Shown: positions 54,006-63,549, counted from the first letter of the stretch. The stretch is DNA of 64,000 nucleotides from Phycisphaerae bacterium (GCA_030619925.1 JAUXAL010000002.1:1-64000); one strand, 5' to 3'. Translations and numbers: made by a program. Notes: generated from the letters alone by a model not told the origin.

Positions 54006-55439
54006 TCATTCAAATTTGTTCATGCCATTTTTCAAAATGTCACTCATTTCGGCGCAGACATCAGCAAATTCAGGCAGTTCAGCAAGGTTGCGATATTCTC
54101 CGGGATCGCTTTCGTGGTCATAGAGTTCTCTTGCTACGAGCTTGCCATCATCCCACTCGATGTACCGCCAGCGTTTTGTACGAATACTCATACCATTTAG
54201 GTTGCCGCGTCTTCTAACCTGAGTGAAAGCAGCTTTCTTCCATCTTTGCTCAGGCTTACTCAGTAGAGGCCTGAAACTGATACCTTCCAGGTTATCAGGA
54301 ACTTTCAGGCCACAAAGGTCTGCGAAAGTCGGGTAGAGGTCAACCAGCTCAACAAATTTATCGCATACAGAATTAGGTTTAGTTTCACCTTCTACTACGG
54401 CGATCATTGGTACCCTTGTGGAATCTTCAAATAATACATTCTTATTCCACCAGTGGTGTTCACCAAGATTGTAACCATGGTCTCCAACAAACAAGACTAT
54501 GGTATCTTGCCATAGTTTTTGTCTGTCTAACTCATCAAGTACCCGGCCTACCTGTGCATCCATGAAGGACACACAAGCATAGTATGCTCTTAAGTATTCC
54601 CGTTTATCCTGTAGAGTAAATTTGTCAAAGGATCTCTTCCATGCACTTGCGATCGTATATTCGGCCTCAGGAGTTCTGTTTTCCGGAACCACAGGCGGCA
54701 TCAGTTCGTTCAGTGGATACAGATCAAAATATTTCTTCGGAGCATCAAATGGATCATGAGGCTTGGCAAATCCTAATGCTACAAAGAAGGGTTTATCTCT
54801 GTTTTCTCTCATAACCTCTATCGCTTTTGTTGCTAACAATCCGTCCTGATGGTCTTCGTCGGCACCCTCAGCGGCAAGCCAGCTACACCATTTAACTTCT
54901 CCTCCGGTCATATTTCTTCCTTCGCCTGTTGTGCCGATAGGTTTTGTTCCCATATCAAAAGTTTCGCTCCACGCCTCAACATCATCGTGTTTGTTTATGC
55001 CATGGAATACCTTGTTCAGGCGTGCCGTGTAATATCCATTTTCTTTGAATAATTTTGGTAGAGTTGTGCATCCTGACAGGTTTGTTGACCATGGCATAAC
55101 ATTGTCATAAATGCCTATTGTATCAACTCTTAATCCGGTCATAAAGGAAGACCTGCTTGGGTTACATACAGGGTACTGGCAGTAAGCACGGTCAAATCTT
55201 AGACCTTTACGGGCCAGCCTGTCGATATTAGGAGTTTTGACGAGCGGATTTCCATAACAGCATAATACATTTTTCAGGTCTTCGACGATAATAAATAAGA
55301 CATTCTTCCTTTTGCTATTACCGGCTAAGGAATTCCTGGATAGTGCAGGTTTTGTCTGAGTCATAGCAGTTGCCGAATAATTGCCGGCAACAATTCCTCC
55401 AAGCGACCATTTAACAAAATCTCGTCTGTTTGCCTTCAT
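54006..55439 (-). CDS. Iduronate-2-sulfatase-like sulfatase, exported
   Basis: A protein of 477 residues with leader NRRDFVKWSLGGIVAGNYSA (Tat-like). NVLFIIVEDLKNVLCCYGN is the metal site (the usual second D is replaced, as in IDS-like S1_7 members), and the formylglycine motif is C92-x-P-x-R96 (CNPSR, followed by SSFMTGLR). VLFVGDHGYNLGEHHWWNK and LFEDSTRVPMIAV are also typical of this subgroup. Only 1 bp separates it from the stop of the symporter gene upstream, so the two are tightly coupled. It presumably desulfates mannose- or uronate-containing glycans. Confidence 0.95.
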   Translation of the reverse strand: MKANRRDFVKWSLGGIVAGNYSATAMTQTKPALSRNSLAGNSKRKNVLFIIVEDLKNVLCCYGNPLVKTPNIDRLARKGLRFDRAYCQYPVCNPSRSSFMTGLRVDTIGIYDNVMPWSTNLSGCTTLPKLFKENGYYTARLNKVFHGINKHDDVEAWSETFDMGTKPIGTTGEGRNMTGGEVKWCSWLAAEGADEDHQDGLLATKAIEVMRENRDKPFFVALGFAKPHDPFDAPKKYFDLYPLNELMPPVVPENRTPEAEYTIASAWKRSFDKFTLQDKREYLRAYYACVSFMDAQVGRVLDELDRQKLWQDTIVLFVGDHGYNLGEHHWWNKNVLFEDSTRVPMIAVVEGETKPNSVCDKFVELVDLYPTFADLCGLKVPDNLEGISFRPLLSKPEQRWKKAAFTQVRRRGNLNGMSIRTKRWRYIEWDDGKLVARELYDHESDPGEYRNLAELPEFADVCAEMSDILKNGMNKFE

Positions 55440-55440
55440 T

Positions 55441-57483
55441 TTATCGCCCTTGAAAAATTATAGTTTTCTCATATTCTTCTTCGTAGTTTGTCTCCGGTAA
55501 TTGTTTATACCAGAACAGATACAGCCCGATCAGGCTGATAATAAAGATCGGTAGCGTGACAAAGAACGCGTGCCATGAACGAATGATAAGCTGCATAGGC
55601 AGCAAAAAGAGCGTCACCTGCCACACGATCGCAAATGGCAGCGAGAGCACATCGTAGAAATGCTCCTTCTTCATTCTTTGCTGCACGTCCTCGGGTAGGC
55701 AATCCTTCAAAGGTTTCCACCACCCGAACGGGCGCGTGGTCTGATAGAAGTGCTCCAGCACCTTCCTGTCAGTAGGCTTGGTGACATATGTCCCAAAGAT
55801 AGAGCCAGCAAAGCCAATTGTCATCGTAAGGAGGAATTGCCCCCTTGGATCGACAAGGAACCAGACAAGATCGATACCCGCGAACATATATTGCGCATCT
55901 TCCGGAAGATTGCCAGTTACGATCCTGATCAGGACGGCTCCGATCATTCCGATTGCGGTTCCTATCGCGAAGGCTCCGCCGTTGAATCGCCACCAGTAAA
56001 ATCTAAGAGTCATGCCGACAACGAGTCCCCCGCCGAGCGCCATGATGAACCAGTCCCATATCTCGTTAATGCTTTTAACGCTGTAGCCGAACAAAAAGCC
56101 CGTGCCCACGAGAGCAAAGATAAATATCCATGTTGCGTAGATCAGTTCCTTGTTGGTTGCTTTTGGCCTGATGTATCTTTGATAGATGTCACGTGTGAAG
56201 TAGCCTGCGGTCATGTTTACTATGAAGTCGAAAGTCGACATGGAGGCGGCGATCAATGCTACCAGTATTAGACCTCTGCATCCTGCGGGGATGTTGAAGA
56301 GGATAACCGCGGGGAGAATTCTTTCGGGGTTTACCGTTCCTTCGAAGCTGACCAGGTGCAGTTTATTCTGCCAATCGTCCTGCAGTATTGCTTTTAGGCC
56401 ATCCACGAGTTGGGGAGAATAATTTTCCGGGTTTAGTGTTATCCCGGCGGTGATATCGGCCCAGCGGCTTTGTTCGATATCTGGGAAATGGGTTTTTATA
56501 AGTTCCGCCGCCTGGGTCAGTACGCTTTGGTCGGGGAAAATATCTTTAACCAGAAATAAGCCAAGGATCGCAAACGCCATCATCATGGGCCAGCGGAACA
56601 TCATCAGCCAGGTCCACAGGAATGTGAGCGTGCCGCATTCACGGTCGTTTTTTGCGCCGAAATATTTCGGCTCGCCACCTGAACCCATCCCGAAAAAGAT
56701 GTTCCTCATCAGATAGAACATCGCGAAGATCATCAGGTGCCTGTACATCTCGTAGCCCTTGGGCATCTGGGTTTCCCAGCTTAGCTTCGATGTGATCCAT
56801 CCCGAGTTGCCCGTTACTTCCTGGGACAGTGCGACAAGTTCCTCGGAGCTGCCCAGTTTAAGTATCGCCATCGTGGTTATACCGATGACCGCGCCCAGGA
56901 TGATAAGCGACTGGAAGAGGTCGGTGTAAACGACGCCGTAGAAACCTGAGATAACGGTGTATAGTGTCGCGACGCCGATCATGATCAGCGAGCACTGCAG
57001 GGGCGTAAACGGAAAGAACATCGAAAGGAACAAACCCACACCTTTTACCAGGTATGCCAGCATGCCGAGCGTTGATACAATGCCTGCTATCGCGCCGACC
57101 GTTCTAGCGAATTGCCCGCCGAAGCCGTCACCGAAGCGGTAAACCATCCATTCGGCGTTGGTGATGCACCTGCTTCTTCGGTGCCACTTACCTGACCATA
57201 GCAGCATCACGGTAAGTATCAGGACGGCCCCTCCTCTAAACTCAATAAACAATCCTCTTGGGCCAAGCATGTAAAGGAAGGAAACTATGATCATTGTCCC
57301 TGTGATATCGAGGAACTGAGCCATTCCCGTTATGCCGAGAGCCCACCATGGAAGTTTGCGTCCACCAAGAAAATAATCTTCAAGGCTTTCAGATGCTTTC
57401 TTTCTAAGATACAAACCCAGACCAACCAGAAATCCAAAATAAACAAGAATTACTGTATAGTCGATAGTGTTGAGACCGCCCAT
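55441..57483 (-). CDS. Sodium:solute symporter (SSS family), sugar uptake
   Basis: A protein of 680 residues from ATG 57483, with AAGGAGA upstream (an in-frame TTG lies just before). The N-terminal TIDYTVILVYFGFLVGLGLY and LEDYFLGGRKLPWWALGITG are characteristic SSS features. At least 13 hydrophobic segments follow, including VISGFYGVVYTDLFQSLIIL and a C-terminal helix pair. It is similar in layout to SGLT-like transporters of planctomycete and Bacteroidetes polysaccharide loci. It imports a monosaccharide or small oligosaccharide with Na+, most probably the mannose-containing product of the operon's enzymes. Confidence 0.94.
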   Translation of the reverse strand: MGGLNTIDYTVILVYFGFLVGLGLYLRKKASESLEDYFLGGRKLPWWALGITGMAQFLDITGTMIIVSFLYMLGPRGLFIEFRGGAVLILTVMLLWSGKWHRRSRCITNAEWMVYRFGDGFGGQFARTVGAIAGIVSTLGMLAYLVKGVGLFLSMFFPFTPLQCSLIMIGVATLYTVISGFYGVVYTDLFQSLIILGAVIGITTMAILKLGSSEELVALSQEVTGNSGWITSKLSWETQMPKGYEMYRHLMIFAMFYLMRNIFFGMGSGGEPKYFGAKNDRECGTLTFLWTWLMMFRWPMMMAFAILGLFLVKDIFPDQSVLTQAAELIKTHFPDIEQSRWADITAGITLNPENYSPQLVDGLKAILQDDWQNKLHLVSFEGTVNPERILPAVILFNIPAGCRGLILVALIAASMSTFDFIVNMTAGYFTRDIYQRYIRPKATNKELIYATWIFIFALVGTGFLFGYSVKSINEIWDWFIMALGGGLVVGMTLRFYWWRFNGGAFAIGTAIGMIGAVLIRIVTGNLPEDAQYMFAGIDLVWFLVDPRGQFLLTMTIGFAGSIFGTYVTKPTDRKVLEHFYQTTRPFGWWKPLKDCLPEDVQQRMKKEHFYDVLSLPFAIVWQVTLFLLPMQLIIRSWHAFFVTLPIFIISLIGLYLFWYKQLPETNYEEEYEKTIIFQGR

Positions 57484-57531
57484 CAATTCTCCTTAATTTA
57501 TGAATAATCCTGATTAGCCGATTTTAACGTC

Positions 57532-60426
57532 TTACGGCAGAAACTCAATGGTCAAAATCTGCTTTGGCTTGATTTCAAAGTCCACCCAACCGTCACTGCT
57601 AAGCTGCAAATCTTTTACCGGGACTTCTTCTAATGTTACCTCTTTGACCTTCGTCCATTTTCTCGTTGATGCAGGAAGTGAGTATTCATTTTGAATAGCT
57701 TCGACAGGTGACATTGTCTTGTCTGGATTGGCAAGACCTCCATTTAGCCTTAGTTTGTTTGTGATAACACTGTCAAATGGATTGAACAGGCGAACTATCC
57801 AGCCGTTGCCGTCCTCACCTTTCTTAATTGCGCTGACATGCAATTGCTCTTTTTCAAGTTCAAGGAAGGATTTCTCAAGCGGCTCAGTGCCGTGGCTTGT
57901 AGGGGCTATCTGGGCTACCAGCATCCCAAGATTAAATTTCTCTGATTGGTTCCACAGGTTTGCTTTTGCCCAGTCTCCACTATGCGGCATAACAGCATAA
58001 CGGAAACTGTGCCTGCCAATGCACTGTGAACTCTTATCTATATCACTGTAATCAGTCATTTCCTGGGTCACACAGATTCGCAGCGGGAAACATCTCAGCA
58101 AAGTCAGACATAAGGTTCTTTCAGGGTCGTTAAGCACTTCGTATGCTTTGAGTCCCTCATTTAAAAGAGCAAGTCCTGCCTTGCCGTCACTTAAGTCCAC
58201 GAAAGAGTTCATTGGCTGTTCTGGTTGTGGGGCCTCATCAAATATGGAGTAGTCGATATCCTTAAGAGACCTTTCGACAACATCAAACTGTCCCTGAGCA
58301 AATACTCTGTCTGTTTTGACCTCTGAGGGAAAGCATACCTGCAGGTAATGATCTTCTGCGCAGTTGTCGATTTCAGTTGATATCTCAACCCATGGCTGGG
58401 CCTTTCTCAGAGTGACAGTGTTAATTATCCTGTAATCTTTGAGATGCTTGCTTCTGTTCTTATCATCCTTTGTCCTGCCCTCAGGAAGCTGCCAGTCAAT
58501 AATAACTCTGTAAGATGCTTCAAGGGCCGTGTCTTTAACAAGCTCTGCCCTGGCATTGGTATTGCCTGTTGTGAAAACCTCCTCATTCTCAACAGCCTGG
58601 TGCTCCCATGGATTGCCAATTTCACTGGAATCCTTAAAATATCCCTGGTTTTTGAAAGTTCTGCCTGTTTCTTTGTGATAGAGGTTTAATGTTCCGTTTG
58701 GATTCACTTTTACAGACAAATACTCGTTCTCCATGGTTTGTGGGGCTGTGATCATCGAAATCTTGTTGCTCTGCTTTTCTTCTTCTACAGGTTTTGCGAA
58801 GAATGTTCGATACCCCATGCCCGGCACATCTTCAAAGTATACATCAACAAGATACCTGACCATCTCAAACATATTCGTACAGTCATTAGGCGACTGAACT
58901 ATCTGATAGAAGGAATCGTCTTTTTCTATGGTCGCAAATGGAACCTTATTGCCTCCCTCATCTACGATATCAATTGTTTCGCATTCCCACTCTCTCGGTA
59001 TTTGGAGATATACCTGCATTGTTTCAGAACGCTTAAACGCAGTAGGATTATATGCGACTATAGCAACTGGGCCATGTTTGTCTGTATCGACCTTGATTGA
59101 GCCTGCGATCTCTTTGAGGGCATTTTCCATTACGCATGAAGATATTTCTCTTGACTGTCTGCTTCTGAAGATCATATCTTCGCTGATGATTTCTCTGCTG
59201 CATCCGCCAATTGAGTCATGTCCGTGATTTTGAAGAAGCCAGTTATATGCCTTGTCAATAAAGCCTTGAGGATAGACAGAGCCCAGAAGTGAGGAAAATA
59301 CTGCAAGTGGTTCAGCCAAAGATATTAGGTCACGCTCAGTGCGGAAATTGTCCTGCTTGACGTCCATCCTGGCTGAAATTATCCATCCAAATAATGGACT
59401 TGTGCTTCCTTCGGTAAATAAGTGTCTCATCTCTCCCTTGGCAATTGGCAGATCATCTGGAACAGACCGGCAGACTGATTCCTGGAAGTCATAGAAATTG
59501 CTGTGGAATACTTCGGCCACGCCGTCAAGGGCAGCATTGGCGTCTTTGATCATCTCAATTTCTCTGATGTCAGGACAGGATGAGTCGTGCCCGCAGGACC
59601 AGAAGCGATGCGGGGTTGTCCAGTCATTGTCCTGTTCGGCTATAGCTTGTTTTGCTCTTTCTGGTACAGTCTCTTTGTTGTAGTTGAATGCCGGATGACA
59701 GTATTGAGCGTCCAGAAGGTGGTGTTGCGGATCGATCATCTTAAACCCACCGTGTCCGTTGAACCAAGACACCATTCTGTTTCCGACATTCCGTTCGTTC
59801 CAGTATGCCGGTCTTTGTAATACATACCACACATTATATCTTGGCCTGTGCCCGAGTCTTGATGCGATAACTTGTGTGCCGTCAGCACCTTCCCAGATTA
59901 TTTCTGAGCGAGGAGCAACTAAAGTATTGATACCCCTGTAAAAAGCGGTGAAGTTGATACCAAAGCCTTTATATATCTGAGGCATCTGGGATATCTGGCC
60001 CCAGGAGAAAGGAGAATAGCCGGTCTTAGTCACATGACCAAATTCTTTGCCTATCTTGTGCCCTAATAATAAGTTGCGTATGAGCGACTCACCAGATACA
60101 CAGTATTCATCAGGAAGGCAGAACCACGGTCCGATGTATAGCCTTTTTTCTTTTACCATATCCTTTATTGTTTGCTCTTTTTCCGGCCTGACCTCCAGAT
60201 AATCACGTATAGGCACTGTCTGGGAGTCCAGATGAAAAGAGCAGAACTGCGGATATTTTTCGAGGATATCAAGCAGCATATCCATCATGTGCACCAGCAT
60301 GTGGCGGGTTCGCTGCATTGAGAATCGCCATTCACGGTCCCAGTGAGTATTAGAGATGAAGTGGCATTGAATCACCTTCTTGTCCTGCCCCTGTTTTTTG
60401 CACCTGTATGTTTGAGAGTCTCTCAC
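57532..60426 (-). CDS. GH38-family protein with an altered nucleophile motif
   Basis: A protein of 964 residues from GTG 60426, preceded by GGAG; the longer frame starts only with TTG at 60480. CHFISNTHWDREWRFS gives the metal-binding H28 and D30. The segment TGYSPFSWGQISQMPQIYKG aligns with the GH38 nucleophile segment normally written PDxFGHxxQMPQI, but the Asp position is Phe here (P-F-S-W-G). QNHGHDSIGGCSREI has the other zinc-ligand region. The C-terminal two-thirds have the usual beta-sandwich domains. It may be a subfamily with a different nucleophile or a binding protein. First gene of the mannoside operon. Confidence 0.85.
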   Translation of the reverse strand: MRDSQTYRCKKQGQDKKVIQCHFISNTHWDREWRFSMQRTRHMLVHMMDMLLDILEKYPQFCSFHLDSQTVPIRDYLEVRPEKEQTIKDMVKEKRLYIGPWFCLPDEYCVSGESLIRNLLLGHKIGKEFGHVTKTGYSPFSWGQISQMPQIYKGFGINFTAFYRGINTLVAPRSEIIWEGADGTQVIASRLGHRPRYNVWYVLQRPAYWNERNVGNRMVSWFNGHGGFKMIDPQHHLLDAQYCHPAFNYNKETVPERAKQAIAEQDNDWTTPHRFWSCGHDSSCPDIREIEMIKDANAALDGVAEVFHSNFYDFQESVCRSVPDDLPIAKGEMRHLFTEGSTSPLFGWIISARMDVKQDNFRTERDLISLAEPLAVFSSLLGSVYPQGFIDKAYNWLLQNHGHDSIGGCSREIISEDMIFRSRQSREISSCVMENALKEIAGSIKVDTDKHGPVAIVAYNPTAFKRSETMQVYLQIPREWECETIDIVDEGGNKVPFATIEKDDSFYQIVQSPNDCTNMFEMVRYLVDVYFEDVPGMGYRTFFAKPVEEEKQSNKISMITAPQTMENEYLSVKVNPNGTLNLYHKETGRTFKNQGYFKDSSEIGNPWEHQAVENEEVFTTGNTNARAELVKDTALEASYRVIIDWQLPEGRTKDDKNRSKHLKDYRIINTVTLRKAQPWVEISTEIDNCAEDHYLQVCFPSEVKTDRVFAQGQFDVVERSLKDIDYSIFDEAPQPEQPMNSFVDLSDGKAGLALLNEGLKAYEVLNDPERTLCLTLLRCFPLRICVTQEMTDYSDIDKSSQCIGRHSFRYAVMPHSGDWAKANLWNQSEKFNLGMLVAQIAPTSHGTEPLEKSFLELEKEQLHVSAIKKGEDGNGWIVRLFNPFDSVITNKLRLNGGLANPDKTMSPVEAIQNEYSLPASTRKWTKVKEVTLEEVPVKDLQLSSDGWVDFEIKPKQILTIEFLP

Positions 60427-60526
60427 TGTTCTTCTCCATGTCTTGATTGAAACCGAGCATAGGATAACGCACCGCCGCAAACGCAGCCGAGGTCAGAAAT
60501 CTGAGGCTGCTGTGCTGGCGATAATG

Positions 60527-60555
60527 ATTATAATCCATCCGTCAGCGATCTGCAA
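60527..60555 (-). promoter_or_regulatory. Sigma-70-type promoter of the mannoside operon
   Basis: Minus strand: TTGCAG (60555-60550), a 17-nt spacer, perfect TATAAT (60532-60527), about 100 bp ahead of GTG 60426. Good spacing and position for the six-gene operon. Confidence 0.78.
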
Positions 60556-60561
60556 CATATC

Positions 60562-60837
60562 TCAATTCACCAATACGGCTGGTCTTTTTGCGCGTCCACT
60601 TTTGCTTTCATATGAGGCTTGGCGGTTTTTCCGGCGTATGGTTTTTTTATCATCACGCCCAGCGTTGTTTTGCTTAGAGGCTTCCTCATTTTGAGTTTTG
60701 CGTCTGGGGATTTTCGGTTCAGGCTCTGGAGCGAGTTGATAGGCCTCAATGAAAAATATGATTGCTTCTTCATGTTTCCTGGAACCGAGCGTGCTACGAC
60801 CTTTTTGTTCGTACAGAACCGCAAGCTGCTTTTGCAA
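60562..60837 (-). pseudogene. Possible TPR-protein C-terminal remnant
   Basis: An open frame with RQLQKQLAVLYEQKGRSTLG and HEEAIIFFIEAYQLAPE, which resembles one TPR-like helix pair followed by a basic tail (KIPRRKTQNEEASKQNNAGR). It starts only with TTG and has no ribosome site; a stop lies just upstream. Probably the tail of a lost gene, but chance coding cannot be excluded. Confidence 0.35.
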
Positions 60838-60990
60838 TTGTCGCTCGGTCCTGAGCGTCCGGTAAAGTTACCCTTCCCATGAGTTGCAAAATGTCAATAT
60901 TCTTCGATAAATTCATGTCACCAAAATGTCTCCAGAGATGTTGATTTTGCTCAGATCGCCCACAAACGAACATCATTACAAACAAACGGA

Positions 60991-61033
60991 GCCCATACCG
61001 AATCGGCATAGGCCCCAAACTGACGCAAATCTG
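60991..61033 (-). terminator. Conserved hairpin plus motif 3' of a modular surface-protein gene
   Basis: GCCCATACCGA pairs with TCGGCATAGGC (60991-61013), then CCCAAACTGACGCAAATCTG follows. Same order and spacing as the elements at 37762 and 40341. It lies 93-135 bp past the stop at 61126. Confidence 0.68.
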
Positions 61034-61047
61034 TCTTATGAACCACG

Positions 61048-61120
61048 CCCCCATATCTTGCTTCGCCAGCTCCCGCGTCTCCCGATGCGAGTTGGGGCGG
61101 CGGGCAAGAAGCAATGGGGG
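61048..61120 (-). terminator. Large hairpin directly past the stop of the modular gene
   Basis: CCCCCAT / ATGGGGG form the outer stem and TGCTTC / GAAGCA the inner one, with a GC-rich loop. It begins 6 bp past the stop codon at 61126 and is not followed by a clear U tract. Confidence 0.5.
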
Positions 61121-61125
61121 CCACC

Positions 61126-63549
61126 TTAATTGGCTTGTGGTGCCAACCGATACAGCCGAATGTCGTCTAAGTACAATGTACCACTGGCACCATTGCCGTC
61201 AATCCCAATACTCAGCTTCGTGACATTCAGCAGGCTAGCACCAAGCGATGCAAGGTCGATATTCCACTGCTTCCATTCTACTTTCGCTATGTCAGCGGCA
61301 TCACCGTCATAGACCATCTTGGAGCCGTCGACCTTCACATACAACTGCCCGGTGCTGCCCTCAGCGCCGTGGAAGTACAGCGCCAATGTCGCAGCGCCGG
61401 CTTGCGTCCAATTCTGCGGTGGACTCAGCGGCAGTTCGGCCTCTGAATATGCTGCACCACCAGTGTTGTTGTAGAAGAACGGCATCGACTGGTTGCCACT
61501 GTGAACGATAGTTTGCTCACAAAAAGGAGCATTTTCATAACCAACAAGAGAGCCGTTTGTCGGCACCTCGTATCCATCTATCCACACGTTAAATATCCTT
61601 TTGCTCTCGGGGTCAGTGGGGTCAAGGTCATTGTAGAGCTCAAAATCGTCCACGACAAGAAACTCTTGCGTCGTGAAGTCCCAGATATCGCCTTGCCACA
61701 TTGTGTGGGGCTCGGCCATATTGATTTCGTTAACCTTCCAGTAGTAAGTCGTGCCTAAATCGAGCGATAAGGGACCATAACTGGTCTGGCTCCCGGTAGT
61801 AACAAGCACGGTGCCGTCTATCACCGCCTGCTCGTCAGAGCTGAAGTACACATTGTGCTTGGCTGCCTCTCTCCCTGCTCTGAAGCTGAGGACCACATCC
61901 AGGCCCACATCTGTGGCCCCCGAGTCCGGGGAAGGCTTTCTCGCACGCATTGGTATGTGCAAAAAGCGGACCTCACTCAGACCGTACTGGTCCGTTATGC
62001 CATTACTCCAGTTACTGTTGGCGGTAATCTTGACGTACTTTGCCACCACACCGCCAAAATCGACAGTTGTATTGCGTGCGTAATCATTTTCGCCTGGAGC
62101 TATGAGAAATTCATGAGTAGCGCCCAAAGTCGTATAGTTGGTGTCATCGGTTGAATACTCAATGGTAACATTGTTCAGCCCATAAGCAACATTCAAGCCA
62201 GCTCCATTATAGTTCCATACCCACATCTGGTCGAGTTTGTACGCCTTGTCAAACTCATATTCAATCCAGGCCCCGTCCGGTTCGCTACTGCTCAGCCACA
62301 TATTATCGTCACCATCTTTGCCGTGCAATAAACCACTGTCATCCAGTCCCGAGCCGTTGACGGTATTTTCAGGCCCTTTAGCTACAGCGCTGCTGGATGC
62401 CGTGGCTGCTATGTTCTCGACAGCCACGGGATAAGCAAAGGGCTCGGCTGTAAATTGCCACACATCACCTCGGTCCAACCGGGAAGTGGAGACATCGGCC
62501 TCATCGACGCGCCAGTAGTAAGTCTGCCCAAAATCCAGGGTTTCGGGAACAACATAGCTGCTAATATCCTGGCGGGCTCTGTACACCTTATCCGGCCCCA
62601 TCGGATCCAGGTTGGTGGCAGCGTTCACATCGTCAAAACTCGTTCCGAAGTACACATCATGTTGGCCGGCAGACTCTCCCGGTGTCCAGCTAAGCACTAC
62701 ATCGGGAAGCACATCCTTTTCCCCATGAGCGGGACTTGGGTTAGAGGCCACTGCCGCTTCAGCAGCAGCTACCGTCGTGATACCAGCGTCTGCATTGTAC
62801 GTTACTGACACAGGCATTGCTCCGCCGTAGCCGACTATCTTACCGAGGTTGATATACCCGGTGAGAACATCTCTTGCGTCGGCATTTATTACCAGCGTAC
62901 CCCCCTGGAGGTCTAATAAGCCCGTGCCACCTTCCGTTGCTATTTCAATCGCGCCGGTGTTAATAGTTCCGCCATATAGATTTGCTACTCCGTTAGTGTC
63001 GGTATCTTGAGGAGCTATTTGAAAATCGCCGCAGCTAAGAGTGCCACCGTACATATTAAAGGTGGCTACCGCCCCGCCTTTCCTCGCCACGATTAAGCTA
63101 CTGGAAGCATTAACCACACCGCCGGTCATATTGAAAGTCATCTCTCCGGCCTTAGGGCCTATGTTCAAGTCGTCACCGATGTCTATAGTGCCGCCGCCGA
63201 CATTTACTATGGCAGAACCTTTTTTGGCGATGCTCCAGTCACCAACGATGGTGAAGTTGCCGCCGGTGATATCCATTGAGTTGTTGCCCTGCGACTCATG
63301 CCCGGGGCCGTTTACCGCGGCACAGACCGCCGCGACCGTCCCATCAATGACCGGCCCCTGTTCCGGGGGCGATGCGATTGTTACCACATCAGCCTCATCG
63401 GGAACACCATCGCTCCAGTTAGCCGCTGTACTCCAAAGGTCGTCGGCGCCCGCACCGGTCCAGTTTGTGTCGGCGTTCACAACCGTGACATCACTGACTA
63501 AACCAAACACCATAATAAGGGATGCCAGAGAGATCAGTTTCTTACACAT
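61126..63549 (-). CDS. Modular surface protein: beta-solenoid-like repeats, FN3-like, discoidin, FN3-like, C-terminal module
   Basis: A protein of 807 residues from ATG 63549, with AAGGAGGG upstream and signal peptide LISLASLIMVFGLVSDVTVV. Residues of about 27-255 are glycine-rich repeats (WTGAGADDLWSTAANWSDGV; GGGTIDIGDDLNIGPKAGEM; MYGGTLSCGDFQIAP) of the autotransporter-like solenoid type. The common part follows: FN3-like repeat (DVLPDVVLSWTPGESAGQHD), discoidin (MWLSSSEPDGAWIEYEFDKA to YGLSEVRFLHIP), FN3-like repeat, and the module VVDDFELYNDLDPTDPESKR to GTLYLDDIRLYRLAP. Only the N-terminal region differs in kind from its paralogs. Likely a surface glycan-binding protein. Confidence 0.85.
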   Translation of the reverse strand: MCKKLISLASLIMVFGLVSDVTVVNADTNWTGAGADDLWSTAANWSDGVPDEADVVTIASPPEQGPVIDGTVAAVCAAVNGPGHESQGNNSMDITGGNFTIVGDWSIAKKGSAIVNVGGGTIDIGDDLNIGPKAGEMTFNMTGGVVNASSSLIVARKGGAVATFNMYGGTLSCGDFQIAPQDTDTNGVANLYGGTINTGAIEIATEGGTGLLDLQGGTLVINADARDVLTGYINLGKIVGYGGAMPVSVTYNADAGITTVAAAEAAVASNPSPAHGEKDVLPDVVLSWTPGESAGQHDVYFGTSFDDVNAATNLDPMGPDKVYRARQDISSYVVPETLDFGQTYYWRVDEADVSTSRLDRGDVWQFTAEPFAYPVAVENIAATASSSAVAKGPENTVNGSGLDDSGLLHGKDGDDNMWLSSSEPDGAWIEYEFDKAYKLDQMWVWNYNGAGLNVAYGLNNVTIEYSTDDTNYTTLGATHEFLIAPGENDYARNTTVDFGGVVAKYVKITANSNWSNGITDQYGLSEVRFLHIPMRARKPSPDSGATDVGLDVVLSFRAGREAAKHNVYFSSDEQAVIDGTVLVTTGSQTSYGPLSLDLGTTYYWKVNEINMAEPHTMWQGDIWDFTTQEFLVVDDFELYNDLDPTDPESKRIFNVWIDGYEVPTNGSLVGYENAPFCEQTIVHSGNQSMPFFYNNTGGAAYSEAELPLSPPQNWTQAGAATLALYFHGAEGSTGQLYVKVDGSKMVYDGDAADIAKVEWKQWNIDLASLGASLLNVTKLSIGIDGNGASGTLYLDDIRLYRLAPQAN

